From assembly GCF_020073745.1 (NCBI RefSeq), contig NZ_JAIRAU010000021.1, forward strand, positions 1 through 56,001: a stretch of 56,001 nucleotides of DNA, in the 5' to 3' direction. Shown here piece by piece: positions 42,113 to 51,358 of the stretch (its first letter is position 1; each line of letters opens with the position of its first letter). Made by a program: the position numbers and the translations under genes. The notes beneath the pieces were generated by a model. That model was not told the origin of the DNA, did no database searches, and was given only the letters and a program-made list of their open reading frames with translations. This DNA is from Nannocystis pusilla (GTDB lineage: Bacteria > Myxococcota_A > Polyangia > Nannocystales > Nannocystaceae).

Positions 42113-45100
42113 TCAAGGCTCTGCGCGGCGGTCGCTGCGACGCTGGGCGAGCACGCCGTCGAGGGCGCGGATCTCGGCCAGTCGCCACGCGTATTCGTCG
42201 CCGCCCTCGAGGTACCAGCGCATCGCGTCGGTGAGGAGCGAGCCGGCTTGATCGAGGTCCTCTTCGGCCGGTCGCGGGTCGGCGAGCAACACCTCGGCGA
42301 GCACGACGCGGGCGCGAGCGAGGCGCTGATCGACGAGGACGTCGCGGGCGGTCGCCTTGGCGGCGACCAGGCCGTCGACGGCGGCCCGGAGGGCCTCGGC
42401 GGCGCCGGCCCGATCGCCGAGCGCTCGCAGGTGCAGGCCGAGCACCAACTGGAGCTCGGCGGCCTCGCGCTGGCGCCACCACGAGTCACCCTGGCTGTCG
42501 GCGAGCGTGTGCCGCAGCTCCTCGACCGCCAGCTCGTGATCGCCGCCCTCGAGCCCGGCGAAGCCGCGGATCAGCGCGACGTCGACGCCGCGGATCAAGT
42601 CGCCGTCGAAGCGCTCGCTGGCGAGGAGCGAGGCGGCTTGCCGCAGGACCTGGCCCGACTCGTCGGAGTCGCCGGCCTCGCTGGCGTGATAGCCGAGCAC
42701 GGCCAGGCAGCGGGCGCGTGGCACCGGATCGCCGGGCGAGAAGCGGACCAGCGCGTCGCAGCCCGGCCGCAAGATCCGGCGCGCGGCCTCGGGGTTGCGG
42801 TTGTAGAGGCTGGCGGTGATGCGCGCCTCGATCGTCTGCGGGTGGGCCGGGCCCAGCTCGCGCTCGAAGATCCGCACGGCCTCGCTCATGTCGTGGGCCC
42901 GCGTATCGACGTCCTCCTCGAGGATCGCCAGGTTGGTGAGGTGGTAGGCGATCTCGAGCTGGGCGGCGTTGCTCGCCCGCTTGACCGCGAGGGCCTCGGC
43001 GTAGAGCTTGCGCGCGCCCTCGACGTCGCCGCTGGCGAAGGTGACGACCGCGGCGTTGTTGAGCAGCAGGCCTTGCAGGTGGCCCGGGTTGGACAGGCGG
43101 GCGATGAAGGCGCTGTAGTGGCCGAGGTCCTCGAGCGCGCGCGCGGCCCCGCCGGGCAGGCGGCCGCGCACGAACAACATGTGCGCCATGGCCTCGGCGG
43201 CGACCTCGTCGACGCGCGCGGCGAGGGCGGTGTGCAGCGCGGCCTGCAGCATCTCGAACTGCGGCTCGACCATGGCGGTGCGGTTGAGCGAGAGCCGGCC
43301 GCGGTGCAGCAGGGCGCGCGCAAGCAGCGGCTTGTAGTCGATGGTCTTGGCCTCGGCGAGCAGCTGGTCGGCGAGCTCGGTGGCCTGCGAGGTGCGGCCG
43401 ATGTGCTCGAGGCTGACGACGCGGGTGAGGCCCTCCTCGACGTCGTCGACGCGGCGCTTGACGTCGGGGTCGTCGGGCGGCGGGACCTCGGCCTGCAGCG
43501 CGGCGAGGTCACTGCAGCGGCCGATGGAGGGCAGCTTGTAGGTGAGCTCCATCGCGTGCACGGCGACGGTCGGGTCGCGCTCCGCGAGCAAGGCGCCGGC
43601 CTCGGCCAGCGCGGCCTTGCGCTGGCCCAGGCAGGCCATGCGCCGGTCGACGAGCTCGTCCGACTGCTCGCCGCGGCGCCGGGCCTCGCACGCGTCGGCG
43701 TGCACGCGCGACCACTCGTTCATGTAGAGGTCGAGGCGCTCGTTGACCTGCGGCCACACCTCGTTGATGAAGGCCGGCCCGGCGGCGACGAACGCCTGCT
43801 CGGCGGCCCGCCGCTTGTCGCCGTCCCACACGCCGTGGATCTCGGCGCTGCCGTGGCTGCACGGGTCGACGCGCGGCTCCTGGGTCTTGGCGGCGTAGAA
43901 GCCGCCGACGGCGGCGACGCAGGCGAAGGCCAGCGCGCCGACGTAGGTGCGGCGGCCGAGCGCCCGGTTGCGATCGAGGGCGCGCAGCAGGGCCTCGAGG
44001 CCGGAGAACCTGTCCTTCGAGTCAGGTCGGAGCCCGCGCAGGACGACGTTGTGGACCCACGCCGGCACACGCGTCAGCCGCGGCGGGTCGCGCACCTCGC
44101 CGCGCGCGACCGCGTGGGCCAGCTCGTGCACGGTGTCGCCGGGGAACGGCAATTGATTGTAGAGCGCCTCGTACAGCGAGACGCAGAAGGCGAACTGATC
44201 GGAGGCGGGGCCGACGATCCGGCCGCTGAACTGCTCCGGGGGCATGTACGCCGGCGTGCCGACGACCTCGCCGCCCTGGGTGACCTTGGCCGAGACGGCG
44301 TTGCGATCGCGGCTCAGCGAGCCGGTCACGCGGGTGTGCTCGCCGCTGGCGTCCTCGCCGGTCTGGCACAGGCCGAAGTCGAGGACGCGCGCCCGGCCGT
44401 CCTCGCCGATCATGACGTTGCTCGGCTTGAAGTCGCGGTGCACCAGGCCGACGGCGTGCGCGGCGGCCAGCCCGCGGCCGGCCTGCACGAACACGTCGAC
44501 GACCTCCTGCCAGGTCCGCGACTTGCTCGAGAGCCATGTCTGAACGGTCATGCCACGAATGAACTCCATGGCGACGTAGACATCGGCGCCGTCGGTGCCG
44601 ACCTCGTGGACGACGACGACGTTGGGGTGCGACAGGCGGGCCATCGCCTGGGCCTCGCGCAGCAGGCGGAGCTGGGCCCGGGCGCTGTGCTTGGGATCCT
44701 GCGGGCGCAGGACCTTGATCGCGACCTTGCGATCGAGGCGGTCGTCGTACGCGGCGTAGACGACGCCCATGGCGCCGGTGCCGATCCGCTGCAGGAGGAC
44801 GAAGCGGCCGATCCGCCGGCTCAACGCCGAGGGCTCGCCGGCCCGCGCGAGCGTCTCGAGGTCGGGCATCGGCTCGCTCGGGTTGAGCAGGGCCCGCACG
44901 CGGGCCAGGCGGGCCCCGGAGCCCTCGGAGGGCGCGTCGAGGGCGACGTCGGTGAGCACCTCCTCGTCGCCGTCGAGGGCGAGCGAGCGGGCGAGGGCGT
45001 CGAGCAGCGACTCCCAGCCGGCCGCGGCCAGGCCGCGCAGCGTCTCGACCTCGGCCTCGCTGGCCTTCTGCTCGCGCAGCGATCGCTTGAGCGCGCGACG

Positions 45101-45475
45101 GATCCGCCGCGCGGCCGGCAACGCGAGCGTGAAGTCGAGGCCACCGCGACGGATGGCGCGCTGGACCAGCGCGACCTCGGCGGCGCCGGCGAGCTCGCGC
45201 AGCAGGTCGGCGAGCCGCCGGGCGGCGCAGTCCTCCCGCGCCTGGTTGCGCGCGCTGCTCTGCGGCGGGCGGTCGATCATCGTCGCCACGAGGGCGATGA
45301 CGAGGTCGCTGCGGCCGGTGCGGTTGTGGGCCAGAGCGTGCCCGGCAGCCACGCTCAGCAAGGCGTCCGGATCGGGCGTGGGTTCCTTCTGCGCGAGCAA
45401 CCACGCGGCCTGATCGAGGCGATGCAGATCGGCGCTGGTCAGCGACTCTCGCGGGCTCGGAGCAGGCAGGGACAT
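42113..45475 (-). CDS. Ser/Thr protein kinase with membrane span and TPR-like C-terminus
   Basis: The 1120-residue protein starts with about 215 helical residues of no known family. A Hanks-type kinase domain follows: GTGAMGVVY loop, VAIKVL Lys near 250, HRDFKPSN near 345, LDFGL near 367 and GTPAYMPPEQF. One membrane helix (GALAFACVAAVGGFYAA) lies near residue 525, and about 590 residues of TPR-like helices follow, probably periplasmic. This layout is common in myxobacterial kinases (PknB-like signalling). Repeat-like units occur at 44532-44559 within the kinase domain (FIRGMTVQTWL) and at 44006-44033, both without changing the family spacing. The 255-bp gap upstream (45476-45730) probably holds its promoter. 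Confidence 0.92.
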   Translation of the reverse strand: MSLPAPSPRESLTSADLHRLDQAAWLLAQKEPTPDPDALLSVAAGHALAHNRTGRSDLVIALVATMIDRPPQSSARNQAREDCAARRLADLLRELAGAAEVALVQRAIRRGGLDFTLALPAARRIRRALKRSLREQKASEAEVETLRGLAAAGWESLLDALARSLALDGDEEVLTDVALDAPSEGSGARLARVRALLNPSEPMPDLETLARAGEPSALSRRIGRFVLLQRIGTGAMGVVYAAYDDRLDRKVAIKVLRPQDPKHSARAQLRLLREAQAMARLSHPNVVVVHEVGTDGADVYVAMEFIRGMTVQTWLSSKSRTWQEVVDVFVQAGRGLAAAHAVGLVHRDFKPSNVMIGEDGRARVLDFGLCQTGEDASGEHTRVTGSLSRDRNAVSAKVTQGGEVVGTPAYMPPEQFSGRIVGPASDQFAFCVSLYEALYNQLPFPGDTVHELAHAVARGEVRDPPRLTRVPAWVHNVVLRGLRPDSKDRFSGLEALLRALDRNRALGRRTYVGALAFACVAAVGGFYAAKTQEPRVDPCSHGSAEIHGVWDGDKRRAAEQAFVAAGPAFINEVWPQVNERLDLYMNEWSRVHADACEARRRGEQSDELVDRRMACLGQRKAALAEAGALLAERDPTVAVHAMELTYKLPSIGRCSDLAALQAEVPPPDDPDVKRRVDDVEEGLTRVVSLEHIGRTSQATELADQLLAEAKTIDYKPLLARALLHRGRLSLNRTAMVEPQFEMLQAALHTALAARVDEVAAEAMAHMLFVRGRLPGGAARALEDLGHYSAFIARLSNPGHLQGLLLNNAAVVTFASGDVEGARKLYAEALAVKRASNAAQLEIAYHLTNLAILEEDVDTRAHDMSEAVRIFERELGPAHPQTIEARITASLYNRNPEAARRILRPGCDALVRFSPGDPVPRARCLAVLGYHASEAGDSDESGQVLRQAASLLASERFDGDLIRGVDVALIRGFAGLEGGDHELAVEELRHTLADSQGDSWWRQREAAELQLVLGLHLRALGDRAGAAEALRAAVDGLVAAKATARDVLVDQRLARARVVLAEVLLADPRPAEEDLDQAGSLLTDAMRWYLEGGDEYAWRLAEIRALDGVLAQRRSDRRAEP
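44532..44559. repeat. In-gene 14-bp repeat pair (kinase domain)
   Basis: CATG cores at 44535 and 44549 with spacer GAAC lie in a conserved helix of the kinase N-lobe; the protein spacing is normal, so the DNA seems altered in place. Confidence 0.45.
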
Positions 45476-45730
45476 CGGGCGGAGCAGCCCTCCAGTATGA
45501 CCCCAGTCACAGGTGTGTCCCGCTCCGACCTACACACCGAGGTCGACTGGATCACCCAGGTGCGCACGCCGCCGCACACCTCGAGTCCCACAATTCCCGC
45601 GAATTCGCGCCTCTGCGCCGCGATTTGGGCGAGATGCGAGGAGACGGACAATTTCGCCCGGCCGCGGCGACCGCCCGCCAGAGTCCGCGGGGCGCGCCAC
45701 CCATGAGGCCTGCAGACCCCATTCTGGGCG

Positions 45731-46900
45731 TCAGGCGCGCACGAGCTCCAGGCGGGTGAGCTCGGCCGGCGCGCCCACGCGCATCGGCGGTCCCCAGTAG
45801 CCGGTCCCGCGGCTGACGTAGATGGCCGTGTCGCGCACCCGGTGCAAGCCGGCGACGAACGGCTGCTGCAGCGGGACGAGGAAGTTGAAGGGGAAGATCT
45901 GGCCGCCGTGGGTGTGCCCCGACAGCTGCAAGGCGACGCCGTGATCGGCCGCCTCGTGGACCTGGCGCGGCTGGTGGGCCAGGAGCAGCAGGAGGCGCGC
46001 CGGATCACGGCCGGCGAGGGCGCCGGGGAGATCTGGGCCGTGATCCGGGAGGAAATTGCCGCCCGTGGGGTCGTCGACGCCGACCAGGTCGAGGGCAGCG
46101 CCGTCCCGCTCGATGCTGACGCGTTCGTTGCGCAACACCCGCACGCCGAGCGTGGCGAGGTGCTGGACCCAGTCGGCGGCGCCGGAGAAGTACTCGTGGT
46201 TGCCGGTGACGAAGTAGACGCCGTGGCGCGCCTTGAGCCGGGACAGCGGCTCGAGCAGGGCGCCGAGGCGCTCGACGGTGCCGTCGACGAGGTCCCCGGT
46301 GATCGCCACGAGGTCGGGCTCCATGGCGTTGGTCTTGGCGACGAGCTCCTCGATGAAGCTGCGGCCGATGGTGGGCCCGACGTGGACATCGGTGATCTGG
46401 GCGATGACGAAGCCGGCGAACGGGTCGGGCAGGTCGGCCAGCGGGACCTTGACCGGCTTGACCGCGATCGGCCGCATCACCGACCAGATACCGTAACCGG
46501 CGGCCCCGAGCGCGCCGGCGCCGACGATGCCGCCGAACAGCCGGGCCAGGAACTGCCGCCGCGCCGGGTCGGCCGGGGTGCCGGCGAGCCGCTCGATGAG
46601 CCACGCCAGGCCGCGCACGAGGTCGGCGGGGATCAGGAGGACGAAGAGGAGGAACATCAGCCCGAGCCACGTGTAGACGACCCACGAGATCGGGCTGGCG
46701 ACCTCCCGCGGGAGCGCCCGCGAGGCCAGCAGGAACAGCGGGAGGGCCAGCGCGAGCGCCAGGACGCCCCACCCGAGCATGCGACCGTAGGGCGGCGGCC
46801 AGCCGATGTCACGCACGAGCCGGGCCCAGAGGTAGTAGTGGATCCCCGCCGATACGGAGAGGACGAGCCCGAGAAACACGAGCATCCGGCTGACCGACAT
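45731..46900 (-). CDS. Membrane-anchored calcineurin-like phosphoesterase
   Basis: The 389-residue protein has four hydrophobic segments in its first 140 residues, then a phosphoesterase domain: ITDVHVGP, GDLVDG, GNHEYFSG, LLAHQP and SGHTHGGQIFP. This arrangement matches the YkuE/YaeI (LpxH-unrelated) membrane metallophosphoesterases, several of which act on lipid phosphates. An RRQFLARLFGG stretch before the fourth helix is Tat-like but internal. Start ATG at 46900; the gene is not clearly part of an operon. Confidence 0.88.
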   Translation of the reverse strand: MSVSRMLVFLGLVLSVSAGIHYYLWARLVRDIGWPPPYGRMLGWGVLALALALPLFLLASRALPREVASPISWVVYTWLGLMFLLFVLLIPADLVRGLAWLIERLAGTPADPARRQFLARLFGGIVGAGALGAAGYGIWSVMRPIAVKPVKVPLADLPDPFAGFVIAQITDVHVGPTIGRSFIEELVAKTNAMEPDLVAITGDLVDGTVERLGALLEPLSRLKARHGVYFVTGNHEYFSGAADWVQHLATLGVRVLRNERVSIERDGAALDLVGVDDPTGGNFLPDHGPDLPGALAGRDPARLLLLLAHQPRQVHEAADHGVALQLSGHTHGGQIFPFNFLVPLQQPFVAGLHRVRDTAIYVSRGTGYWGPPMRVGAPAELTRLELVRA

Positions 46901-47255
46901 CGCTTCGAGGTTTAGCAGGCCGCCGCCACGATCCGACGCGCATCTGCCCCTGCGGAGGCACCGCCGCGCTCAGGGAGCCACCGGGGGGGAGGACGCAGGG
47001 CGGGGCAGGACGGCCGATGCGTGGTCCCGCTCGCACGGCCCGGGTGACGAAGAAGGACGCGAGCCGGGTCGAGCGTCTCGACCGAGCACTGACGCGGCGG
47101 GTGGGGGGAGGGCAGGTGGGCGCGCGTGCGGGAGGGCGACATGTCCCTCGAGACATATCACTCGCGCCCTCGGGGCCGGCGGCCACCTGCACGAAAGACC
47201 AGGTCGAGGACGATGGCGCGCGCGCGAGCGGACTGGTATCCCGAAGCGCCCCCCC
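46901..47255. other. Divergent intergenic region with array H
   Basis: This 355-bp gap separates the phosphoesterase and WD40 genes. It holds a two-unit 14-bp repeat (CATG at 47140 and CATA at 47154, 47137-47164) and a TATC box 13 nt before the WD40 start. No gene is seen. Confidence 0.55.
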
Positions 47256-49103
47256 ATGCCCTGGATCCCCCGTCCCACCGCTCCGATCATCCGCCTCGAC
47301 GCCGGACCGCGCGCCCCGGTGCTGCAGATCTTCCACGGCAAGCCGCACGCGCTGGCGTTCCTCGCCGACGGCTCGCTGGTCGTCGGCATGAGCCGCGGCC
47401 TGACCGTGCACGACCCCACGGCTCCCACGCCGCCGCGCGCGGCGCTCGACGTCGGCGGCAAGGTCGAGTGGATGGTCGCGCACCCCGACGGCGAGTCGGT
47501 GGTCGCCGCGGTCAGCGATCCGCGGGCTCGCGCCGTCGTGCGCGTGTGGCCGGCCACGGCGCGGGTCGTGACGCTGCTGCGCCCCTCGAGCCACGAGGGC
47601 CACTTCTGCGGCGGCCTCTCGCCCGACGGCGCACAGCTGGTGTGGCTCAATTCGGATCCGTCGCCGGTGCTCGTCACCGTCGACGCCCTGACCGGCGCCA
47701 GGCTCCGCGAGCTCGAGCTGCCGAAGGAATTCGGCCGCGCCGACACCCTGGCGGTGCGCAGCGACGGCGCGGTGTACCTCACGGGCGAGTACGTGAACAT
47801 CATCCACCCCGACGGTCGCCGCGAGCCACGTCTCGACAGCCCGTTCTACATGCGGCCGCAGCCGCTGTTCGTCGACGACCGCGGCGGCATGATCGGCAGC
47901 GACGGCCACCGGTTCGTCGTCGCCGGCGGTCTGTTCGAGGCCGCCGGTCGCATCGACATGCGCTCCAGCGGCGGCAACGTCTCGCACGACCGCGCCCGCA
48001 TCACCTTCCACGACTCGCTCGATCCGGTGCAGGTGTGGGACGTCGCGGCCGAGCGGGTGATCTTCCGCGCCGAGATGAAGCGCGCGAGCGGCTCGATCCC
48101 CGGCTGGTGGGGCCAGTCGGCCGCCGCCAGCGCGACCCACGTCGCCGCGATCGACCACGCCGACGCCAGCATCACGATCTGGCCGATCGACCAGCCGGAC
48201 GCGCCGGTCGCGACCATGACCGGCTACAGCCAGGGGGTGCGGCGCCTGATGTTCCACGGCGCCGGGCTGACGGTGCACACCTGCCAGCCGACCAACACGC
48301 TGAACGCGGTGATCGAGCTCGATCGGACGACCGGGGCCGCGCAGATGCTCGCGCGCGACCAAGTCCACGACATCGCCCGCACGCGCGACGGCCAGCGCCT
48401 GCTGGTCCTGCGCGAGGACAGGACGCTCGAGCCGGTCGCCATCGACCTGTTCGACGCGGCCGGCGCGGTCGTCGAGACGCTCTCGGTCCAGAAGGGCGCG
48501 GGCGAGCTGGCGCTGGCCCCCGACGACGCGATGTGGGGCGTCGTCTCGCACACGTACCCGGTCGGTCATCGCCAGGAGCCGACCTGCCACGCGCAGTGGC
48601 GCCCGTTCGGGGCCAGCAAGTGGGCCAAGACCCTCAAGCTCCGCGGGCGCTGGCAGTGCCTCGCCCTCGCCGACACGGCCGCCGCGGTGGCCGTCGAGAA
48701 GGAGGTCACGGTGGTCGCGTTCGCCAAGGGCAAGACGCTGCTGACGACGCAGTTGCCGGAGCGCGTGGCGAGGATCGCCATCAGCCGCGACGGCGCGTGG
48801 GTCGGCGTCGCCTGCCTCGACGCGCTCCGCCTGATCCGCGTCGCCACCGGGGCCGTCGTCGAGCTCGCCGTCGACCTGCCCGGCGAGCGGACCGGCGCGG
48901 TCGCCATGTGCTTCCAGGACGGCGCCTGGATGTTCGTCGCCTACGCCTCCGGCGCGATCACCCGCCACCGCGTGCCGTCCGGAGAGCAGACCGCGGCGCT
49001 CTTCGGCCACACCGACGCCGTCCGCGCGCTCGCGTGGGCCGACGGCGCGCTGTGGAGCGGCTCCGAGGACGGCACGATCCTGCGCTGGGGCGACCTCGAC
49101 TGA
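47256..49103 (+). CDS. WD40-type beta-propeller protein
   Basis: The 615-residue protein has no signal peptide and is made of degenerate WD40 blades, clearest at the end (FGHTDAVRALAWADGALWSGSEDG is represented here by its core GHTDAVRALAW and SGSEDGTILRW). Earlier blades show LAFLADGSLVVG and ISRDGAWVGVA. It is probably a cytoplasmic scaffold. No catalytic domain is attached. Neighbours give no clue to partners. Confidence 0.75.
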   Translation: MPWIPRPTAPIIRLDAGPRAPVLQIFHGKPHALAFLADGSLVVGMSRGLTVHDPTAPTPPRAALDVGGKVEWMVAHPDGESVVAAVSDPRARAVVRVWPATARVVTLLRPSSHEGHFCGGLSPDGAQLVWLNSDPSPVLVTVDALTGARLRELELPKEFGRADTLAVRSDGAVYLTGEYVNIIHPDGRREPRLDSPFYMRPQPLFVDDRGGMIGSDGHRFVVAGGLFEAAGRIDMRSSGGNVSHDRARITFHDSLDPVQVWDVAAERVIFRAEMKRASGSIPGWWGQSAAASATHVAAIDHADASITIWPIDQPDAPVATMTGYSQGVRRLMFHGAGLTVHTCQPTNTLNAVIELDRTTGAAQMLARDQVHDIARTRDGQRLLVLREDRTLEPVAIDLFDAAGAVVETLSVQKGAGELALAPDDAMWGVVSHTYPVGHRQEPTCHAQWRPFGASKWAKTLKLRGRWQCLALADTAAAVAVEKEVTVVAFAKGKTLLTTQLPERVARIAISRDGAWVGVACLDALRLIRVATGAVVELAVDLPGERTGAVAMCFQDGAWMFVAYASGAITRHRVPSGEQTAALFGHTDAVRALAWADGALWSGSEDGTILRWGDLD

Positions 49104-49105
49104 GG

Positions 49106-49207
49106 CGCCATCGACAGGACATGTTCATCGTGAAATATCTCGATGAACCCGTCCTACGGGACAGACAGCGCGAGCGCGCTTGAATGTCCCGAAGGACATG
49201 TCATCGG
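49106..49207. repeat. 14-bp phased repeat array I
   Basis: Cores at 49120, 49134, 49148 and 49162 are in one 14-bp register. A second register, with cores at 49183 and 49197, contains AATGTCC-CGAA-GGACATG. The two are separated by a 21-bp step. The array starts within 15 bp of the WD40 stop codon at a convergent junction. Confidence 0.7.
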
Positions 49208-49273
49208 CGCGGCTCGCCCGTGGCGGAGCGCGAGCCTCGGGTCGACGCGGGTGGCAGGGCGAAGCGGAGGCCC

Positions 49274-49972
49274 CTAAGCGCCGCGCTCGTGATGGCTCTC
49301 CTCGACGATCCGGCCGTCGAACAGGTGGATCGTGCGCTGGGCGTGCCGGGCGTACTCGGGGTTGTGCGTGACCATCACGATGGTGGTGCCGGCGCGGTGG
49401 AGCTCGTGCAGGAGGCCCATCACGGCGTCGCCGTTCTTCGAGTCGAGGTTGCCGGTCGGCTCGTCGGCGAGGAGGACGAGGGGCTCGCCGGCGACGGCGC
49501 GAGCGACTGCGACGCGCTGCTGTTGACCGCCCGACAGCTGGGCCGGGAGGTGGCGGCCCCGGTGCGACATGCCGACCCGCTCGAGCGCGGCCTCGACGCG
49601 ACGCCGACGCTCGCTCGCAGGCATGTCCCGGTAGGTCAGCGGGAGCTCGATGTTCTCGGCGACCGAGAGGTCGCCGATGAGGTTGAAGCTCTGGAACACG
49701 AACCCGAGCTGCTCGTTGCGCACGCGGGCCCGCTCGCGTCCGGACAGGCTCGACACGGGCTTGCCGTCGAGCAAGTAGGTGCCGGCCGTCGGGGTGTCGA
49801 GCAGGCCGAGCAGCGACAGCAGGGTGGTCTTGCCGGAGCCCGAAGGCCCGGCGATGCACACGTACTGACCGCGCGGGATCTCGAGTTGCACGTCGCTCAC
49901 CGCGTGCGTCTCGACCTCGTCGGTGTGAAACACTTTCTGCACGCCCTCGAGGCGGATGATCGGGTTGCTCAT
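49274..49972 (-). CDS. ABC transporter ATP-binding protein (MacB/LolD-like)
   Basis: The 232-residue ATPase has Walker A GPSGSGKTT, Q-loop FQSFNLI, signature LSGGQQQRVAVARA, Walker B VLLADEPTGNLDS and the H-loop VTHN. The wording is that of the MacB/LolD/FtsE group, which pairs with MacB-type permeases. No permease or membrane fusion gene is adjacent: the flanking genes are a WD40 protein and a tRNA. The ATG start is preceded by an AAGG, and inverted repeats lie just upstream. Confidence 0.9.
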   Translation of the reverse strand: MSNPIIRLEGVQKVFHTDEVETHAVSDVQLEIPRGQYVCIAGPSGSGKTTLLSLLGLLDTPTAGTYLLDGKPVSSLSGRERARVRNEQLGFVFQSFNLIGDLSVAENIELPLTYRDMPASERRRRVEAALERVGMSHRGRHLPAQLSGGQQQRVAVARAVAGEPLVLLADEPTGNLDSKNGDAVMGLLHELHRAGTTIVMVTHNPEYARHAQRTIHLFDGRIVEESHHERGA

Positions 49973-49981
49973 CGTGATGCC

Positions 49982-49994
49982 TTGCGAAACGCAA
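49982..49994. promoter_or_regulatory. Inverted repeat upstream of the ABC ATPase gene
   Basis: TTGCG-AAA-CGCAA forms a perfect 5-3-5 dyad 10 bp before the start codon; it may be an operator or a small hairpin in the leader. Confidence 0.35.
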
Positions 49995-50347
49995 CGATCG
50001 TGCCATCAACGATCTCGCAAGATTGCTGCGCAGGGCGAGGGGTGGGTGTCCGTTTCCGAGAAACGGGATCCCAATTCCGGACACGCGCACCTCCGCGAGC
50101 GCTGCTGCAGCGGCAGCGAGAGGCCTCATTGCCAGCAGTCGCACACGCCGTCACTGCATTTGGGGTGCAGGAGTGGCATCGCATCGGCGCCGCGGCCCTG
50201 CTCGATGCAGGCGTTCCGGCCGAGGAGGGACGCGCGCGACACCGGCATCGCCTCGCAGCGCGATCCGACGTCTGCGACGCACCGTGGGCGCCGCCGAAAC
50301 GCGCTGCCCCGCGGGCGGAGAGCGCAGCACGGCAGAAGAAAGAGGGG
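49995..50347. other. Gene-poor gap with nested inverted repeat
   Basis: GTGTCCG (50046-50052) pairs with CGGACAC (50078-50084), and inside it CCGTTTC (50050-50056) pairs with GAAACGG (50060-50066). A short Cys-rich antisense frame ending at 50126 could be a gene remnant but lacks support. Confidence 0.4.
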
Positions 50348-50421
50348 CGCCCACACCAGGGATCGAACCTGGGACCTACAGTTTAGGAAACTGTCGCTCT
50401 ATCCAACTGAGCTATGCGAGC
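50348..50421 (-). tRNA. tRNA-Arg (anticodon CCT)
   Basis: The minus strand folds into a full cloverleaf: acceptor GCTCGCA with TGTGGGC (three GU pairs), D arm GCTC/GAGC, anticodon stem ACAGT/ACTGT around TTCCTAA, a five-base variable loop and T arm CCAGG-TTCGATC-CCTGG. The anticodon CCU reads the Arg codon AGG, which is rare in such GC-rich genes. The 3' CCA is not encoded (GCCC follows). Confidence 0.95.
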
Positions 50422-51358
50422 GAGACCGGGAGGGAGGGTGGCCGAAGTGCCTCGACTCCGCAAGAGCCGAAAGCAGCGCGAGGGGGCCGCGGGGGGCCCC
50501 CCGGACGGTCGTGGCCGAGGCGGCGAAAAAGGCAGGGGGAGGGGTCAGGGACCAGGCACAGCGCTGCGCGCCGGATGACCGTGTGAAATCGCTCGCGCCG
50601 CGACTTCGCGTCTGCGCGGTCCTGGTGGCCGCCGACGTGCCCAGGTCGGCGCGATCGGCGACCGGCGTCGCGGCGGGGGCGCCCCATCAGGGGAAGAGTG
50701 TGGCGCGGGTGGCAGCCCGATACGGCACTGCGTTGCGCTCGCCGCCGATCTCGAGCCCGCGGACGGCCCAGCTCCGGCTTCACGCTCGGCGCTCGCGCCT
50801 GGCGGCGGGCGAGGAGCGCCGTCTGCCGGATGGCCCCGAGGACAGGTCACTACGACCTGGCGGCAAGGACATGTCCGCATCGAGCTCCAGCGACAGGCCT
50901 GTCCGCGGGGACAGCTCGGGCCCGCGGCTGCGCCCCGTGTCGGTGCTGGTCCAGAGGACAGGTCCGAAGATCGACGCGTCGAGCCGCGGGTGAGTTGACG
51001 AGCAGGCCGATCGAGGCCAGACGCGGCTCTGCCGCCGAGCATCGGCGTCGCGGTGACGATGGGGAACTGCTGGGGATCGCGGCGCCGGCCCGGTGGCGAC
51101 GTCGACGCAGCCGAGCCCACACGCGGGTGCGTGCTGGCATCGCCGGCACGCACATGTGACGCGAGAGACAGACACTCACGACGACGCGGCGAAGCGAAGG
51201 ACGTGACAGGGCTGAGCACCCGGACCGCCGACCTGTCGCCCGCGCAAGGGCCTCGCTACCCGAGCGGTGTTGGCGCGCCGGCGCGCAGCGGCATGAAGGC
51301 GACATCGGGCGGATCCGCACGTTGATCGCGGTGGCCGATGTTGGGACAACGAAGGAGC
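50422..51358. other. Gene-free stretch of about 940 bp
   Basis: No reading frame on either strand looks real. It contains repeat array J and a stray GGACAGGTCC near 50956-50965. The right end leads to a GAAGGAG Shine-Dalgarno sequence of the next gene. Confidence 0.5.
50853..50922. repeat. 14-bp phased repeat array J
   Basis: Cores at 50856 (CCTG), 50870 (CATG), 50884 (weak), 50898 (CCTG) and 50912 (CAGC), 14 bp apart. GGACATGTCC at 50867-50876 is a perfect unit. Confidence 0.65.

Noticed and set aside
42038..45706. 1222-codon frame opposite the Ser/Thr kinase
   Set aside because: The kinase has all catalytic motifs; the opposite frame has none.
50126..50356. Small Cys-rich antisense protein
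   Set aside because: It overlaps the tRNA gene and lacks a start signal; it could be a remnant but there is no support.
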